In this document: positions 33,722 through 40,468 of the stretch, one piece after another
Position numbering within the stretch: position 1 is the stretch's first letter
Layout: every line of letters starts with the position of its first letter
From: Planctomycetota bacterium
GTDB taxonomy: Bacteria > Planctomycetota > UBA1135 > GCA-002686595
Assembly (NCBI GenBank): GCA_016779225.1
Contig: JADHNZ010000030.1
Location: 1-40,468 of the forward strand
Direction: 5' to 3'
DNA: 40,468 bases
Notes under the pieces: generated by a model
Seen by the model: only the letters and a program-made list of their open reading frames with translations
Database searches by the model: none
Told to the model about the DNA's origin: nothing
Program-made: the position numbers and the translations under genes

Positions 33722-35122
33722 ATGTCCATCGCGACCACTCCCCTCCTCCTCGGGCTGCTCGCCGGCGCCGCGGCCGCAGGCCCCGCGCAGGAGGGCCTGG
33801 GCGCCCGCTACCGCGCCGTCCGCGCGGAGGCCGACGCCGCCGTCGCGGCCGCGACGGCAGCCGTCGAGGGGCACCTGGCCCGGGTCGAGCCCCTGGAGGC
33901 CTCCGAGACCTCGCGCGCCTACCGCGCCCAGGTCGATCCCCTGGTCGAGCTCGGCCCCGCAGCCGTGCCGGCTCTCCTCACCGCGATGGCGGCCCCCCTG
34001 CCGACCCGCGAGCGCTCGCGCGGCGAGGTGGACGACAGCGCGCGCAGCCTCATGGACGATGGCGGCCGCAAGCGCGCCGCCTGGCGCTCGCGCGTCTGCG
34101 CCTACGCCCTGCGCGGGATCGCGAGCCCGCTGGGCACCGAGCCCCTGCTCGAGCTGGTGCGCACGAACCGCAGCGGCGCGCGCGTCCACGCCCTGCTGGC
34201 CCTGGAGGCTACGCAGGAGGACGCGCGGGTCACCGCGGCGCTCGCGCCGCTGCTCGCGTCGTTCGACAACCCTCCGGACCGGGCAGCCCTGCTGGCCACC
34301 CTCGCCTACCTGGACGGCGACGCCGCCCGCGACGCCCTGCGGTCGGCGCTCATGACGGAGGACGCTGCGGTCGCCGCAGCGACCCTGGACGCCCTGGCCG
34401 CGGTGGCGAGCGCCTCCGACGAGGGCCGGCAGCGCGTGCTCTCCCTCGAGGCGGAGCTGCAGGCCCTGATGGCCTCGCCCCGCGGCGCCGGCGCGGCGCG
34501 TGGACTGCTCACCCTGTTCCGCACGGTGCCGGAGGCGCTCGAAGAGGACGACACCCTCGAGGCCCTCGTGGTCATGGCCCATGCGCCCGCAGCGCGGCGG
34601 GTCGTCGCGGCAGAGGTCCTCGACACCCTGCGCGAGCTCGGGATCAAGCCGCCGCGGCGCGCGCGCTCAGAGCTGAAGGAGCTCCAGGAGAGCCGCGTCG
34701 ACGAGGTGCGCATCGCAGCCCTGGCCTGGGCGGCCTCCCAGAAGGACGGCTCCGCCCGCCGCAAGCTGCTCGAGCCCTACGACGCCGCGATCGACCGCCG
34801 ACCCGACTCGGAGACGGCCTGGATGGACCGAGCGGAGATCCTCTACCGCATCCAGGACTGGGGCGATGCCCTGAAGGACTACGAGAAGGCCCTGGAAGAG
34901 AGCGGGCGCCTCAGCATCGTTCTGCGCCGCGCGACCGAGGCGTGGGTCGGCGTTGCTCGCTGCCAGGCTCGCATGGGGCGCTTCCGCGACGCGGCGCGCA
35001 CCCTCGAGGACTCGCCCCTCACGACCACCCTCCGGCGCGGCCTCGCCAACGACCCGGCCTTCGCGGAGATGCTCGAGGAGGGCGACTACCGCCGGACCGT
35101 CTTCCTGCTGCGCGACGAGTGA
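33722..35122 (+). CDS. HEAT- and TPR-repeat protein with signal peptide
   Basis: The function of this 466-residue protein is unknown. It starts with a signal-like segment (MSIATTPLLLGLLAGAAAAG) and is otherwise Ala-rich and helical. Residues about 70-330 read as HEAT-like repeats (VPALLTAMAA, TEPLLELVRTNRSGARVHALLAL, DALRSALMTEDAAVAAATLDALAAV). Residues about 355-435 look like TPR units (SETAWMDRAEILYRIQDWGDALKDYEKALEES, then TEAWVGVARCQARMGRFRDAARTL). Its stop overlaps the GTG of the HDAC-family gene (GTGA). It lacks the RWxAWW ending of the other HEAT proteins here. A scaffold role is plausible but not shown. Confidence 0.78.
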   Translation: MSIATTPLLLGLLAGAAAAGPAQEGLGARYRAVRAEADAAVAAATAAVEGHLARVEPLEASETSRAYRAQVDPLVELGPAAVPALLTAMAAPLPTRERSRGEVDDSARSLMDDGGRKRAAWRSRVCAYALRGIASPLGTEPLLELVRTNRSGARVHALLALEATQEDARVTAALAPLLASFDNPPDRAALLATLAYLDGDAARDALRSALMTEDAAVAAATLDALAAVASASDEGRQRVLSLEAELQALMASPRGAGAARGLLTLFRTVPEALEEDDTLEALVVMAHAPAARRVVAAEVLDTLRELGIKPPRRARSELKELQESRVDEVRIAALAWAASQKDGSARRKLLEPYDAAIDRRPDSETAWMDRAEILYRIQDWGDALKDYEKALEESGRLSIVLRRATEAWVGVARCQARMGRFRDAARTLEDSPLTTTLRRGLANDPAFAEMLEEGDYRRTVFLLRDE

Positions 35123-36075
35123 GACGGGTCGGCCTGTTCACCCACCCGGCCTGCCGCGCGCACGACGGAGGCCCGGGGCACCCTGAGCGCCCAGAGCGCC
35201 TGGCCGCCCTGGAGGAGCGCCTGCGCGCGGGAGGGACCTGGGACGAGCTCGTCCCTGTCGAGGCGGAGCCGGCGGCCCTCGAGGCCCTGGGCCGCGTGCA
35301 CGGCGCGTCGTACCTGGCCCGCATGGAGCGCGCCTTCCTGGAGGGCGCCGCGTTCGTGGACAGCCCCGATGCGAACGGCTGCGCCGCCACGCCGCTGGCG
35401 GTTCGCGCCGCGAGTGGGGCCGTCCTCGAGGCGACCGCGCGCGTGCTCGCGGGCGACCTGCAGGCTGCGTTCGCCGCGGTGCGCCCCCCCGGGCACCACG
35501 CCGAGGAGGGGCTCGCCATGGGCTTCTGCTTCACCAACCATGTGGCCCTCGCCGCGCGCGCCGCGCAGGACTCGGGCCTCGTGGAGCGCGTGGCCATCGT
35601 GGACTTCGATGTGCACCACGGGAACGGGACCCAGCACCTGTTCGAGCGCGACCCCTCGGTGCTCTACGCCAGCCTGCACCAGGCTCCGCACTACCCGGGC
35701 ACCGGCAGCGCGAGCGAGCGCGGGCTGGGCGACGGCGAGGGCGCCACCCTCAACTGTCCGCTCGCAGCGGGCACCGGGGACGCGGAGTGGCTGGCTGCGT
35801 TCGAGGGCCAGGTCCTCCCCGCGCTCGAGGCCTTCGCCCCGCAACTCGTCCTGGTCTCGGCCGGGTTCGATGCCCATGTCCGCGATCCCCTGTCGTCCAC
35901 TCGCCTCACCGCCGACGCCTACCGGCGCATGACGGAGGGGCTCGTCGCCGTGACCGAGGCCTCTGCCGAGGGAAGGCTGGTGTCGTGCCTCGAGGGGGGC
36001 TACGACCTGGTCGGGCTTGCCGAGGGCGCCGAGGCCCACCTCCAGGCGCTCCTCCGCGGGCCAGGAGCCCGCTGA
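35119..36075 (+). CDS. Histone deacetylase superfamily protein (acetoin-utilisation/AcuC type)
   Basis: The 318-residue zinc amidohydrolase has PGHPERPERLAALEERL near the start, the catalytic His pair in VRPPGHHAEEG, and zinc ligands in VDFDVHHGNGTQ and SAGFDAH. It ends with the LEGGYDLVGLAEG block. The full metal and charge-relay set is present, so it should be active as a deacetylase on acetyl-lysine proteins, acetylpolyamines or similar amides; the substrate is unknown. The start is GTG at 35119, overlapping the previous stop as GTGA. pdxH begins four bases after the stop, so all three genes are likely one transcript. Confidence 0.93.
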   Translation: MRRVGLFTHPACRAHDGGPGHPERPERLAALEERLRAGGTWDELVPVEAEPAALEALGRVHGASYLARMERAFLEGAAFVDSPDANGCAATPLAVRAASGAVLEATARVLAGDLQAAFAAVRPPGHHAEEGLAMGFCFTNHVALAARAAQDSGLVERVAIVDFDVHHGNGTQHLFERDPSVLYASLHQAPHYPGTGSASERGLGDGEGATLNCPLAAGTGDAEWLAAFEGQVLPALEAFAPQLVLVSAGFDAHVRDPLSSTRLTADAYRRMTEGLVAVTEASAEGRLVSCLEGGYDLVGLAEGAEAHLQALLRGPGAR

Positions 36076-36079
36076 CCCC

Positions 36080-36724
36080 ATGAACTACGACTACCACGAC
36101 ACGCGCCGCGACGAGACCGGGGAGACCCTCGAAGAGGCGCACGCCGGGGACGAGCCCCTCGCCCTGTTCGCGCGCTGGATGGAGGACGCCCACGCGCGCT
36201 CCGGCGAGGAGGAGCCCACCGCGTGCTCCCTGGCGACCCTTGGCCACGACGGCGCGCCCTCCCTGCGCATGGTCCTGCTGCGCTCGGTGGACGAGGGGCG
36301 CTTCGTGTTCCACACCCACTTCGGGAGCCGCAAGGGCCGCGAGCTGGAGGGCGACGGGCGCGCCGCCCTGTGCTTCTTCTGGTCGCGGCTCCACCGCCAG
36401 GTGCGCATCGAGGGCCGCGTGGAGCGCTGGCAGGCGGACCGCTCGGATGCGTACTTCGCCTCGCGACCGCGCAGCAGCCAGCTCGGCGCTTGGTCCTCGC
36501 CCCAGTCGGAGGTGATCGAGGACCGCGACGCCCTCGAGGCGCTGGTCGCCGAGACCGAGGCGCGCTTCGAGGGCCAAGAGGTTCCCCGCCCGCCCTTCTG
36601 GGGAGGACTGGCGCTCATCCCGGACGCCATCGAGTTCTGGCAGGGGCGTCGCAGCCGCCTGCACGACCGCCTACGCTTCGAGCGCTCGGGCGAGGCGTGG
36701 TCGCGGGTCCGCCTCGCACCCTGA
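36080..36724 (+). CDS. pdxH: Pyridoxamine 5'-phosphate oxidase
   Basis: The 214-residue FMN enzyme makes pyridoxal 5'-phosphate from pyridoxine or pyridoxamine phosphate. The family's blocks are present: CSLATLGHDGAPSLRMVLLRSVDEGRFVFHTHFGSRKGREL, CFFWSRLHRQVRIEGRVER, SQLGAWSSPQS and a C-terminal FWQGRRSRLHDRLRFER. Length is typical (about 200-220). It is the last gene of the coupled group beginning at 33722, and a hairpin lies 12 bases after the stop. Confidence 0.95.
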   Translation: MNYDYHDTRRDETGETLEEAHAGDEPLALFARWMEDAHARSGEEEPTACSLATLGHDGAPSLRMVLLRSVDEGRFVFHTHFGSRKGRELEGDGRAALCFFWSRLHRQVRIEGRVERWQADRSDAYFASRPRSSQLGAWSSPQSEVIEDRDALEALVAETEARFEGQEVPRPPFWGGLALIPDAIEFWQGRRSRLHDRLRFERSGEAWSRVRLAP

Positions 36725-36736
36725 GGGCCCGCCAGG

Positions 36737-36756
36737 GAGCGCCCCCTCAGGCGCTC
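36737..36756. terminator. Hairpin between convergent pdxH and DCC gene
   Basis: GAGCGCC (36737-36743) and GGCGCTC (36750-36756) form a perfect 7-bp stem with a 6-base loop. The right arm overlaps the end of the minus-strand DCC-family gene. There is no T-run. Confidence 0.5.
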
Positions 36757-37505
36757 GGCCCCAGCGGGCCGAGCAGACGCGCGCGCACCGCGCGCAGGCG
36801 CGAGACGAGGATCATGGCGAGCAGGAAGCTGGGCAGGGGCTCCACCGCCCCGCCCAGGGTCATCAGGCGGTGCACGGCCGCCGCCAGCACACCGGCCAGC
36901 AGCACATGCGCAGCGTGCTCGCGCTGCCTGCCGAGGTCCCCCTTGCGAGGACCCCAGGCCAGGTAGCCCACGACCAGCAGCGTCGCTACGCGCGTGAGCG
37001 CCGGCGCTGGCCAGAGGAGCGCGATGATCGTGAGGACCAGGAGGTGCTGCACCGCGAGCGGGACCCAGCCCGCCATGCTCGGCTCGCAGGCGCACTCGGG
37101 GCCACGAGGCGGAGCGAGGATGCGGCGGTGCGACGCGACCAGGGTGTAGAGGGCCCGGAGCAGGGGAGCCAGAGCGCGCACCTGGAGGAGGCGGGCGACG
37201 CGCGGGGCGCGCAGAGAGACGATGCGCGCGAGGGCGGGGAGGCCGAGGGAGATCCCGCCGTCAGGTGCGAGGACGGCGAGAGCGTTCGCGAAGCCAGCCT
37301 CCAGCAGGCGCTCGCGCTCGGCCCGCGGGAGCGCCGCGATCCCCACTGCGGAGGCCTGGTCGAGCCAGCCCAAGCGCACGAGCAGACGCACGCTGCCGCG
37401 ACACAGGGAGCAGTCGCTGTCGAAGACCAACAGCGGGCCGCCGCGAGCCGCCTCGGGGTCCGGGCCGCCCGGACCGCCCTCCGCAGGCAGCGAGGGCGGA
37501 CTCAA
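36747..37505 (-). CDS. DCC (DUF393) family thiol-oxidoreductase-like membrane protein
   Basis: The 252-residue protein opens with a short linker and then LLVFDSDCSLCRGSVRLLVRLG. The DxDCxxC (31-35) is the hallmark of the DCC family, predicted but not proven to act in thiol-disulphide exchange. The following ALPRAERERLL and LPALARIV regions fit the domain (to about residue 135). The C-terminal 110 residues add three or so membrane segments (VPLAVQHLLVLTIIALLW, VATLLVVGYLAW, HAAHVLLAGVLAAAVHRLM). No ATG is suitable; a TTG at 37505 overlapping the previous stop as TTGA is the likely start. It is coupled to the HEAT/VWA gene. Confidence 0.8.
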   Translation of the reverse strand: MSPPSLPAEGGPGGPDPEAARGGPLLVFDSDCSLCRGSVRLLVRLGWLDQASAVGIAALPRAERERLLEAGFANALAVLAPDGGISLGLPALARIVSLRAPRVARLLQVRALAPLLRALYTLVASHRRILAPPRGPECACEPSMAGWVPLAVQHLLVLTIIALLWPAPALTRVATLLVVGYLAWGPRKGDLGRQREHAAHVLLAGVLAAAVHRLMTLGGAVEPLPSFLLAMILVSRLRAVRARLLGPLGPSA

Positions 37506-39400
37506 AGCGCCTCGGTGTAGAGACCGCCATTCTCCTCGGCCAGCAGCCGCAGGAAGCGCGACTTGCGTCCCACGCTGACCGTGTGGATCACGACCTTGCG
37601 CGTCCGGTTGAGGCGGCCGATCCGCGAGCGGATCTCGGTCGGATCCACCACCTTGCCCGAGGAGGGCTCGCCGTCCGTGAGCAGGTAGATCGTGTCCACG
37701 CGCTCGTCCGCGAAGGCCAGCTCGAGCGCATCGTAGATGTTGGTGCTGCCCCCCATCGGGAACTTGCGCACATGCTCGATGGCCTGGTCGCGGACCTTGG
37801 GCACCAGCTGCACCAGCTCGTCCTGCCAGGGCCGAATGTCCGACCCGAAGAAGAGGATGTTGAGGAGCGTCTCCTCGGACAGCTTGGGCAGCACCGTCAT
37901 CAGCTGGTGCTTGGCCACCTCCCAGCGCGTCGAGGCGCGCGGCTTCTCCGTGCGATCCTCGGGCTGCAGCATGGCCCGCCCCTGCATGGAGCCCGAGCGG
38001 TCGATCAGGAAGGCCACGCGCTGGCTCACGACCTCGAGGCCGTAGAACGAGGCCTGCGTCGAGTTCTCGGCGCGGCGCTTCTGCCGCTCGGCCTCCGCCT
38101 CCTGGGCGACCTTCGGCCCGGGCAGCCGAAAGGCCTCCCCCTCGGCCTCCCACCAGGCGCGCCAGCGCGCGCTCCGCGGCCCGTGGTCCTGGCCCGTGAG
38201 CAGGCGCAGCGCCAGGTGCATGTCGCGCCCCAGGCGCGTACTGGCGCGGTCGAGGCGCTCGATCAGCAGGGGCACGAGCTCCTTGCGGTGGAGGCGCGTG
38301 AACTGGGCCACGACCTCCACGCGCACGCGCCAGTCCTCGTCGTCCAGCAGCTCGTAGAGCCGCGCCAGCGCCGGCTCCGTGCGGATCTCGGCCAGGGCGA
38401 CGGCGGCCCCCATCCGCGTGGCCGGCTCCCGGCGCCGGGAGAAGTCGAGCACATCCTCGAGCCAGTACGGGTCCCCCTGGGTCAGCCGCGTCACGGCGAT
38501 CAGGGCCTCGCGCAGGACGAGGGGGTGCTCGCCGCGCAGGAACGGCTCGAGCCGCCGAACGAGGTGGCTGCGCCCGCTGTTGCCCAGGACCTCGAGCGCC
38601 GCGCTGACGAGCACGGGATCGGGGTCGTCGAGCAGGTCGAGGATCACGGCGTCCGCGCCCTCGTCTTTCCAGCTGGCCAGCACATCGAGCAGCAGGTAGC
38701 GCCAGGCTGCGTCGCGCTCCTCGTCCTTCAGCGCGCGGTGGTAGAGCTTCAGGGCCTTCGAGCCCCGTACGGGCAGGAGGGCCTTGCGGATCCCTGCGAG
38801 GGTGCTCCCGCCCGGAGCGCCATACTCGAGGATCTCCTCCGCCGAGGCCAGGTCGCCGCGCTCCGCGTAGAGCGGCAGCAGTGCGTGCACCGCGCGCGTC
38901 CGCTGGGAGCGATCCTCGGCCTTGGCGACCACCCGCTCGAGCTCCTCGGCGGCGGCCACGCCCCAGCGGGTCAGGGCCGCACAGGCCGCCGTCCGGTTCT
39001 CCTCGCGCCGATGGCGGAGGATGTCCCCGACAAGGAACCCGCGCGCCTTCTCGTCGAGCGGCGTGCCCTTGAAGCGTGCGACGGCGCCATAGGCCGCGTT
39101 CAGGGTCCGCTGCTCGCTCAGCTCGCCGATCGCCTGCTGCAGCGTCTTGAGGGCGGCCGGCGACGCGGCCGAGGCCATCTGCTCGTAGAGCTTCACATCC
39201 GCCTTGTCGCGCTCGAGCTTGACCTGGCGAAGCAGGTCCCGCAGGTCCACCTCGGCCGCCGGGCCCGCGCCCGGGCCCTGGAGCGCGCGGGGCGCTGCAG
39301 CAGTGGGCTCCGCCGCCGCCGCGGCGGCCGCCGCCGCAAGCCCCCACCCCGGCAGCTGCAGCGCCGAGAGGAGCGCGAGGACCGCCGGGAGCAGACGCAT
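37502..39400 (-). CDS. Exported HEAT-repeat and VWA-domain protein
   Basis: The 632-residue protein has an N-terminal signal segment (about 1-24) and a poly-Ala stretch. A long HEAT-like array (about 60-405) includes DEGADAVILDLLDDPDPVLVSAALEVLGN and LARLYELLDDEDWRVRVEVVAQF. It ends in LTGQDHGPRSARWRAWWEAEG, the motif shared with the proteins at 11219 and 12546. The C-terminal VWA domain (about 460-632) has a full MIDAS: DRSGSM from Asp467, Thr553 in GGSTN and Asp576 in LLTDGEP. Metal-dependent binding of a partner is expected; the partner is unknown. TACAAT lies seven bases before the ATG. Confidence 0.85.
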   Translation of the reverse strand: MRLLPAVLALLSALQLPGWGLAAAAAAAAAEPTAAAPRALQGPGAGPAAEVDLRDLLRQVKLERDKADVKLYEQMASAASPAALKTLQQAIGELSEQRTLNAAYGAVARFKGTPLDEKARGFLVGDILRHRREENRTAACAALTRWGVAAAEELERVVAKAEDRSQRTRAVHALLPLYAERGDLASAEEILEYGAPGGSTLAGIRKALLPVRGSKALKLYHRALKDEERDAAWRYLLLDVLASWKDEGADAVILDLLDDPDPVLVSAALEVLGNSGRSHLVRRLEPFLRGEHPLVLREALIAVTRLTQGDPYWLEDVLDFSRRREPATRMGAAVALAEIRTEPALARLYELLDDEDWRVRVEVVAQFTRLHRKELVPLLIERLDRASTRLGRDMHLALRLLTGQDHGPRSARWRAWWEAEGEAFRLPGPKVAQEAEAERQKRRAENSTQASFYGLEVVSQRVAFLIDRSGSMQGRAMLQPEDRTEKPRASTRWEVAKHQLMTVLPKLSEETLLNILFFGSDIRPWQDELVQLVPKVRDQAIEHVRKFPMGGSTNIYDALELAFADERVDTIYLLTDGEPSSGKVVDPTEIRSRIGRLNRTRKVVIHTVSVGRKSRFLRLLAEENGGLYTEAL

Positions 39401-39407
39401 GGCGGGG

Positions 39408-39413
39408 ATTGTA
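39408..39413 (-). promoter_or_regulatory. -10-like TACAAT box seven bases before the HEAT/VWA gene
   Basis: On the minus strand TACAAT is followed by seven bases and the ATG at 39400, in the 27-base gap after the ABC-F gene. It is another case of the leaderless layout. No -35 or Shine-Dalgarno sequence is visible. Confidence 0.5.
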
Positions 39414-39427
39414 CGGGACGCTCCCGC

Positions 39428-40468
39428 CTAGCGATGCACGCCCGGCGCCTCCTGGCCGGTGTGCTCCACCCAGCGCTCGTAGGAGCCGTGGTGCACCGTG
39501 GGCTGGCGGCCCTCGGTCGTCCCCGTCAGGTCGAGCACGCGGGTCGCGAGGCCCTTCAGGAAGGTCCGGTCGTGGGAGACGAACAGCATCGTGCCCTCGA
39601 ACTTCGCGAGGGTCTGGACCAGCATCTGCTTGGTGTCCAGGTCGAGGTGGTTCGTCGGCTCGTCGAGTACGAGGAAGTTCGGCGGGTCGAACAGCATCTG
39701 GCACAGGACCAGGCGGCTCTTCTCGCCCCCGGACAGCACGCGGATCGGCTTGTCGATCTCGTCGCCGGGGAAGTCGAAGGCTCCCAGGGCGTTGCGCTTG
39801 CTCGGAGTGGTCGCCGTGGGGAACGCCGCGTCAAGCTGCTCGTAGACCGTGCGCTCGGGGTCGAGGATGTCGAGGGCCGACTGCGAGAAGTAGCCCAGCT
39901 TCAGGCTGGCGCCGAGCTTCACCGCGCCCCGGTCCGGCTCCAGGGCCCCGGCCACGAGCTTGAGCAGGGTGCTCTTGCCCGCGCCGTTGACCCCCATCAC
40001 GCACCAGCGCTCCCCGCGCTTGATCTCGAAGTCGAGGCCCTCGTAGATGACGCGCTCCCCATAGGCCTTGCACACCCCAGCGAGGGTGGCCACGTCGTTC
40101 CCCGAGCGCGGCGCCTCGCGCATGAGGAACGGCACCAGCACGCGCTTCTTGGGGGGCTCGAGCTTCTCGATCTTCTCGAGCTTCTTGACCCGGCTCTGGA
40201 CCTGGGCCGCCTTGGCCGCGTGCTTCTCGAAGCGCTCGATGAAGCGCTCCTCCTTCTTCAGCATGGCCTGCTGGCGGGCGAAGGCGGCCTCCTGGTTGGC
40301 CGAGCGCAGCTCCTGCTCGCGCTCGTAGTGGTCGTAGTCCCCCGTGGTGCTGATCAGCTCGCCCGCGTCGATCGCGACGATGCGGCCCACCACCCGGTTC
40401 ATGAAGTCCCGGTCGTGGCAGGTCATGAGCAGCGCCGACTCGATCCCCCGCAGGTAGCCCTCCAGCCA
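39428..40468 (-). CDS. ABC-F family ATPase, N-terminal part outside the window
   Basis: The last 346 residues of a tandem ABC ATPase without membrane segments are visible. The frame is open to the window edge and begins WLEGYLRGIESALL, the end of the first ATPase domain (Walker B/H-loop region, MTCHDRDFM, with Cys where SHDR is usual). A charged linker of about 80 residues follows (P-site tRNA-interaction-like region, MLKKEERFIERFEKHAAKAAQVQSRVKKL, Lys/Glu-rich). The second domain has Walker A GVNGAGKST, signature LSGGEKSRL, Walker B LVLDEPTNHLD and H-loop SHDRTF. ABC-F proteins act on ribosomes (EttA/Uup-type or resistance factors); which subgroup cannot be settled from a partial sequence. 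Confidence 0.93.
   Translation of the reverse strand, partial: WLEGYLRGIESALLMTCHDRDFMNRVVGRIVAIDAGELISTTGDYDHYEREQELRSANQEAAFARQQAMLKKEERFIERFEKHAAKAAQVQSRVKKLEKIEKLEPPKKRVLVPFLMREAPRSGNDVATLAGVCKAYGERVIYEGLDFEIKRGERWCVMGVNGAGKSTLLKLVAGALEPDRGAVKLGASLKLGYFSQSALDILDPERTVYEQLDAAFPTATTPSKRNALGAFDFPGDEIDKPIRVLSGGEKSRLVLCQMLFDPPNFLVLDEPTNHLDLDTKQMLVQTLAKFEGTMLFVSHDRTFLKGLATRVLDLTGTTEGRQPTVHHGSYERWVEHTGQEAPGVHR

Overview
The window is very GC-rich, densely coded bacterial chromosome. The likeliest source is a deep-branching planctomycete (Planctomycetota). The signs are a large secreted Cys/Gly/Asn-rich protein with a beta-sandwich front and a WYRD...FTNG tail, several HEAT-repeat proteins ending in an RWxAWW-type motif, a nickel superoxide dismutase, and a DUF3299 lipoprotein. 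This assignment is inferred from gene content, not measured. No tRNA, rRNA, CRISPR array, insertion sequence, integrase or phage gene was recognised. Almost everything is core metabolism plus signalling.

Layout. 1-8.0 kb is mainly a minus-strand TCA-cycle stretch: mdh, fumC, a 41-codon bL34-like gene, a secreted protein, sucC and the first codons of sucD, with a plus-strand dCTP deaminase (dcd-type) between sucC and the secreted protein. 8.1-11.2 kb (plus) holds a PAS/histidine kinase/receiver hybrid and a di-heme MauG-type peroxidase. 11.2-16.9 kb (minus) holds mnmA, a double-VWA membrane protein, a HEAT lipoprotein, and a zinc-ribbon/coiled-coil/HEAT protein. 17.1-24.1 kb (plus) holds yajC, a yraN with a repeat-filled insertion, a polyprenyl-phosphate sugar transferase, a lipoprotein isoaspartyl peptidase, a DUF3299 lipoprotein, rpmB, an exported Ni-SOD and a Maf/YceF nucleotide pyrophosphatase. 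24.1-26.6 kb holds folE (minus) and cysS (plus). 26.6-31.6 kb holds an H-NOX sensor and hybrid kinase operon (minus), a structured 0.8-kb intergenic region, and a divergent NtrC-type regulator (plus). 31.6-40.5 kb holds mnmG (minus), a HEAT/TPR gene coupled to an HDAC-family gene and pdxH (plus), a HEAT/VWA protein coupled to a DCC-family membrane protein (minus), and a truncated ABC-F ATPase (minus).

How it fits together. The most coherent functional unit is H-NOX, hybrid kinase (HisKA, REC, Hpt) and sigma-54 activator: the parts of a nitric-oxide-responsive phosphorelay with its regulator divergently encoded. Another recurring theme is HEAT repeats combined with VWA, TPR or zinc-ribbon parts at the cell envelope. 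At the DNA level, many genes lack a Shine-Dalgarno sequence. Six have a TAnnnT hexamer 6-7 bases before the start codon, which predicts leaderless transcripts. Short tandem repeats of 12, 13, 15, 16 and 39 bp and near-perfect hairpins mark gene ends and gaps. GTG and TTG starts are common and several neighbours overlap by 4 bases.
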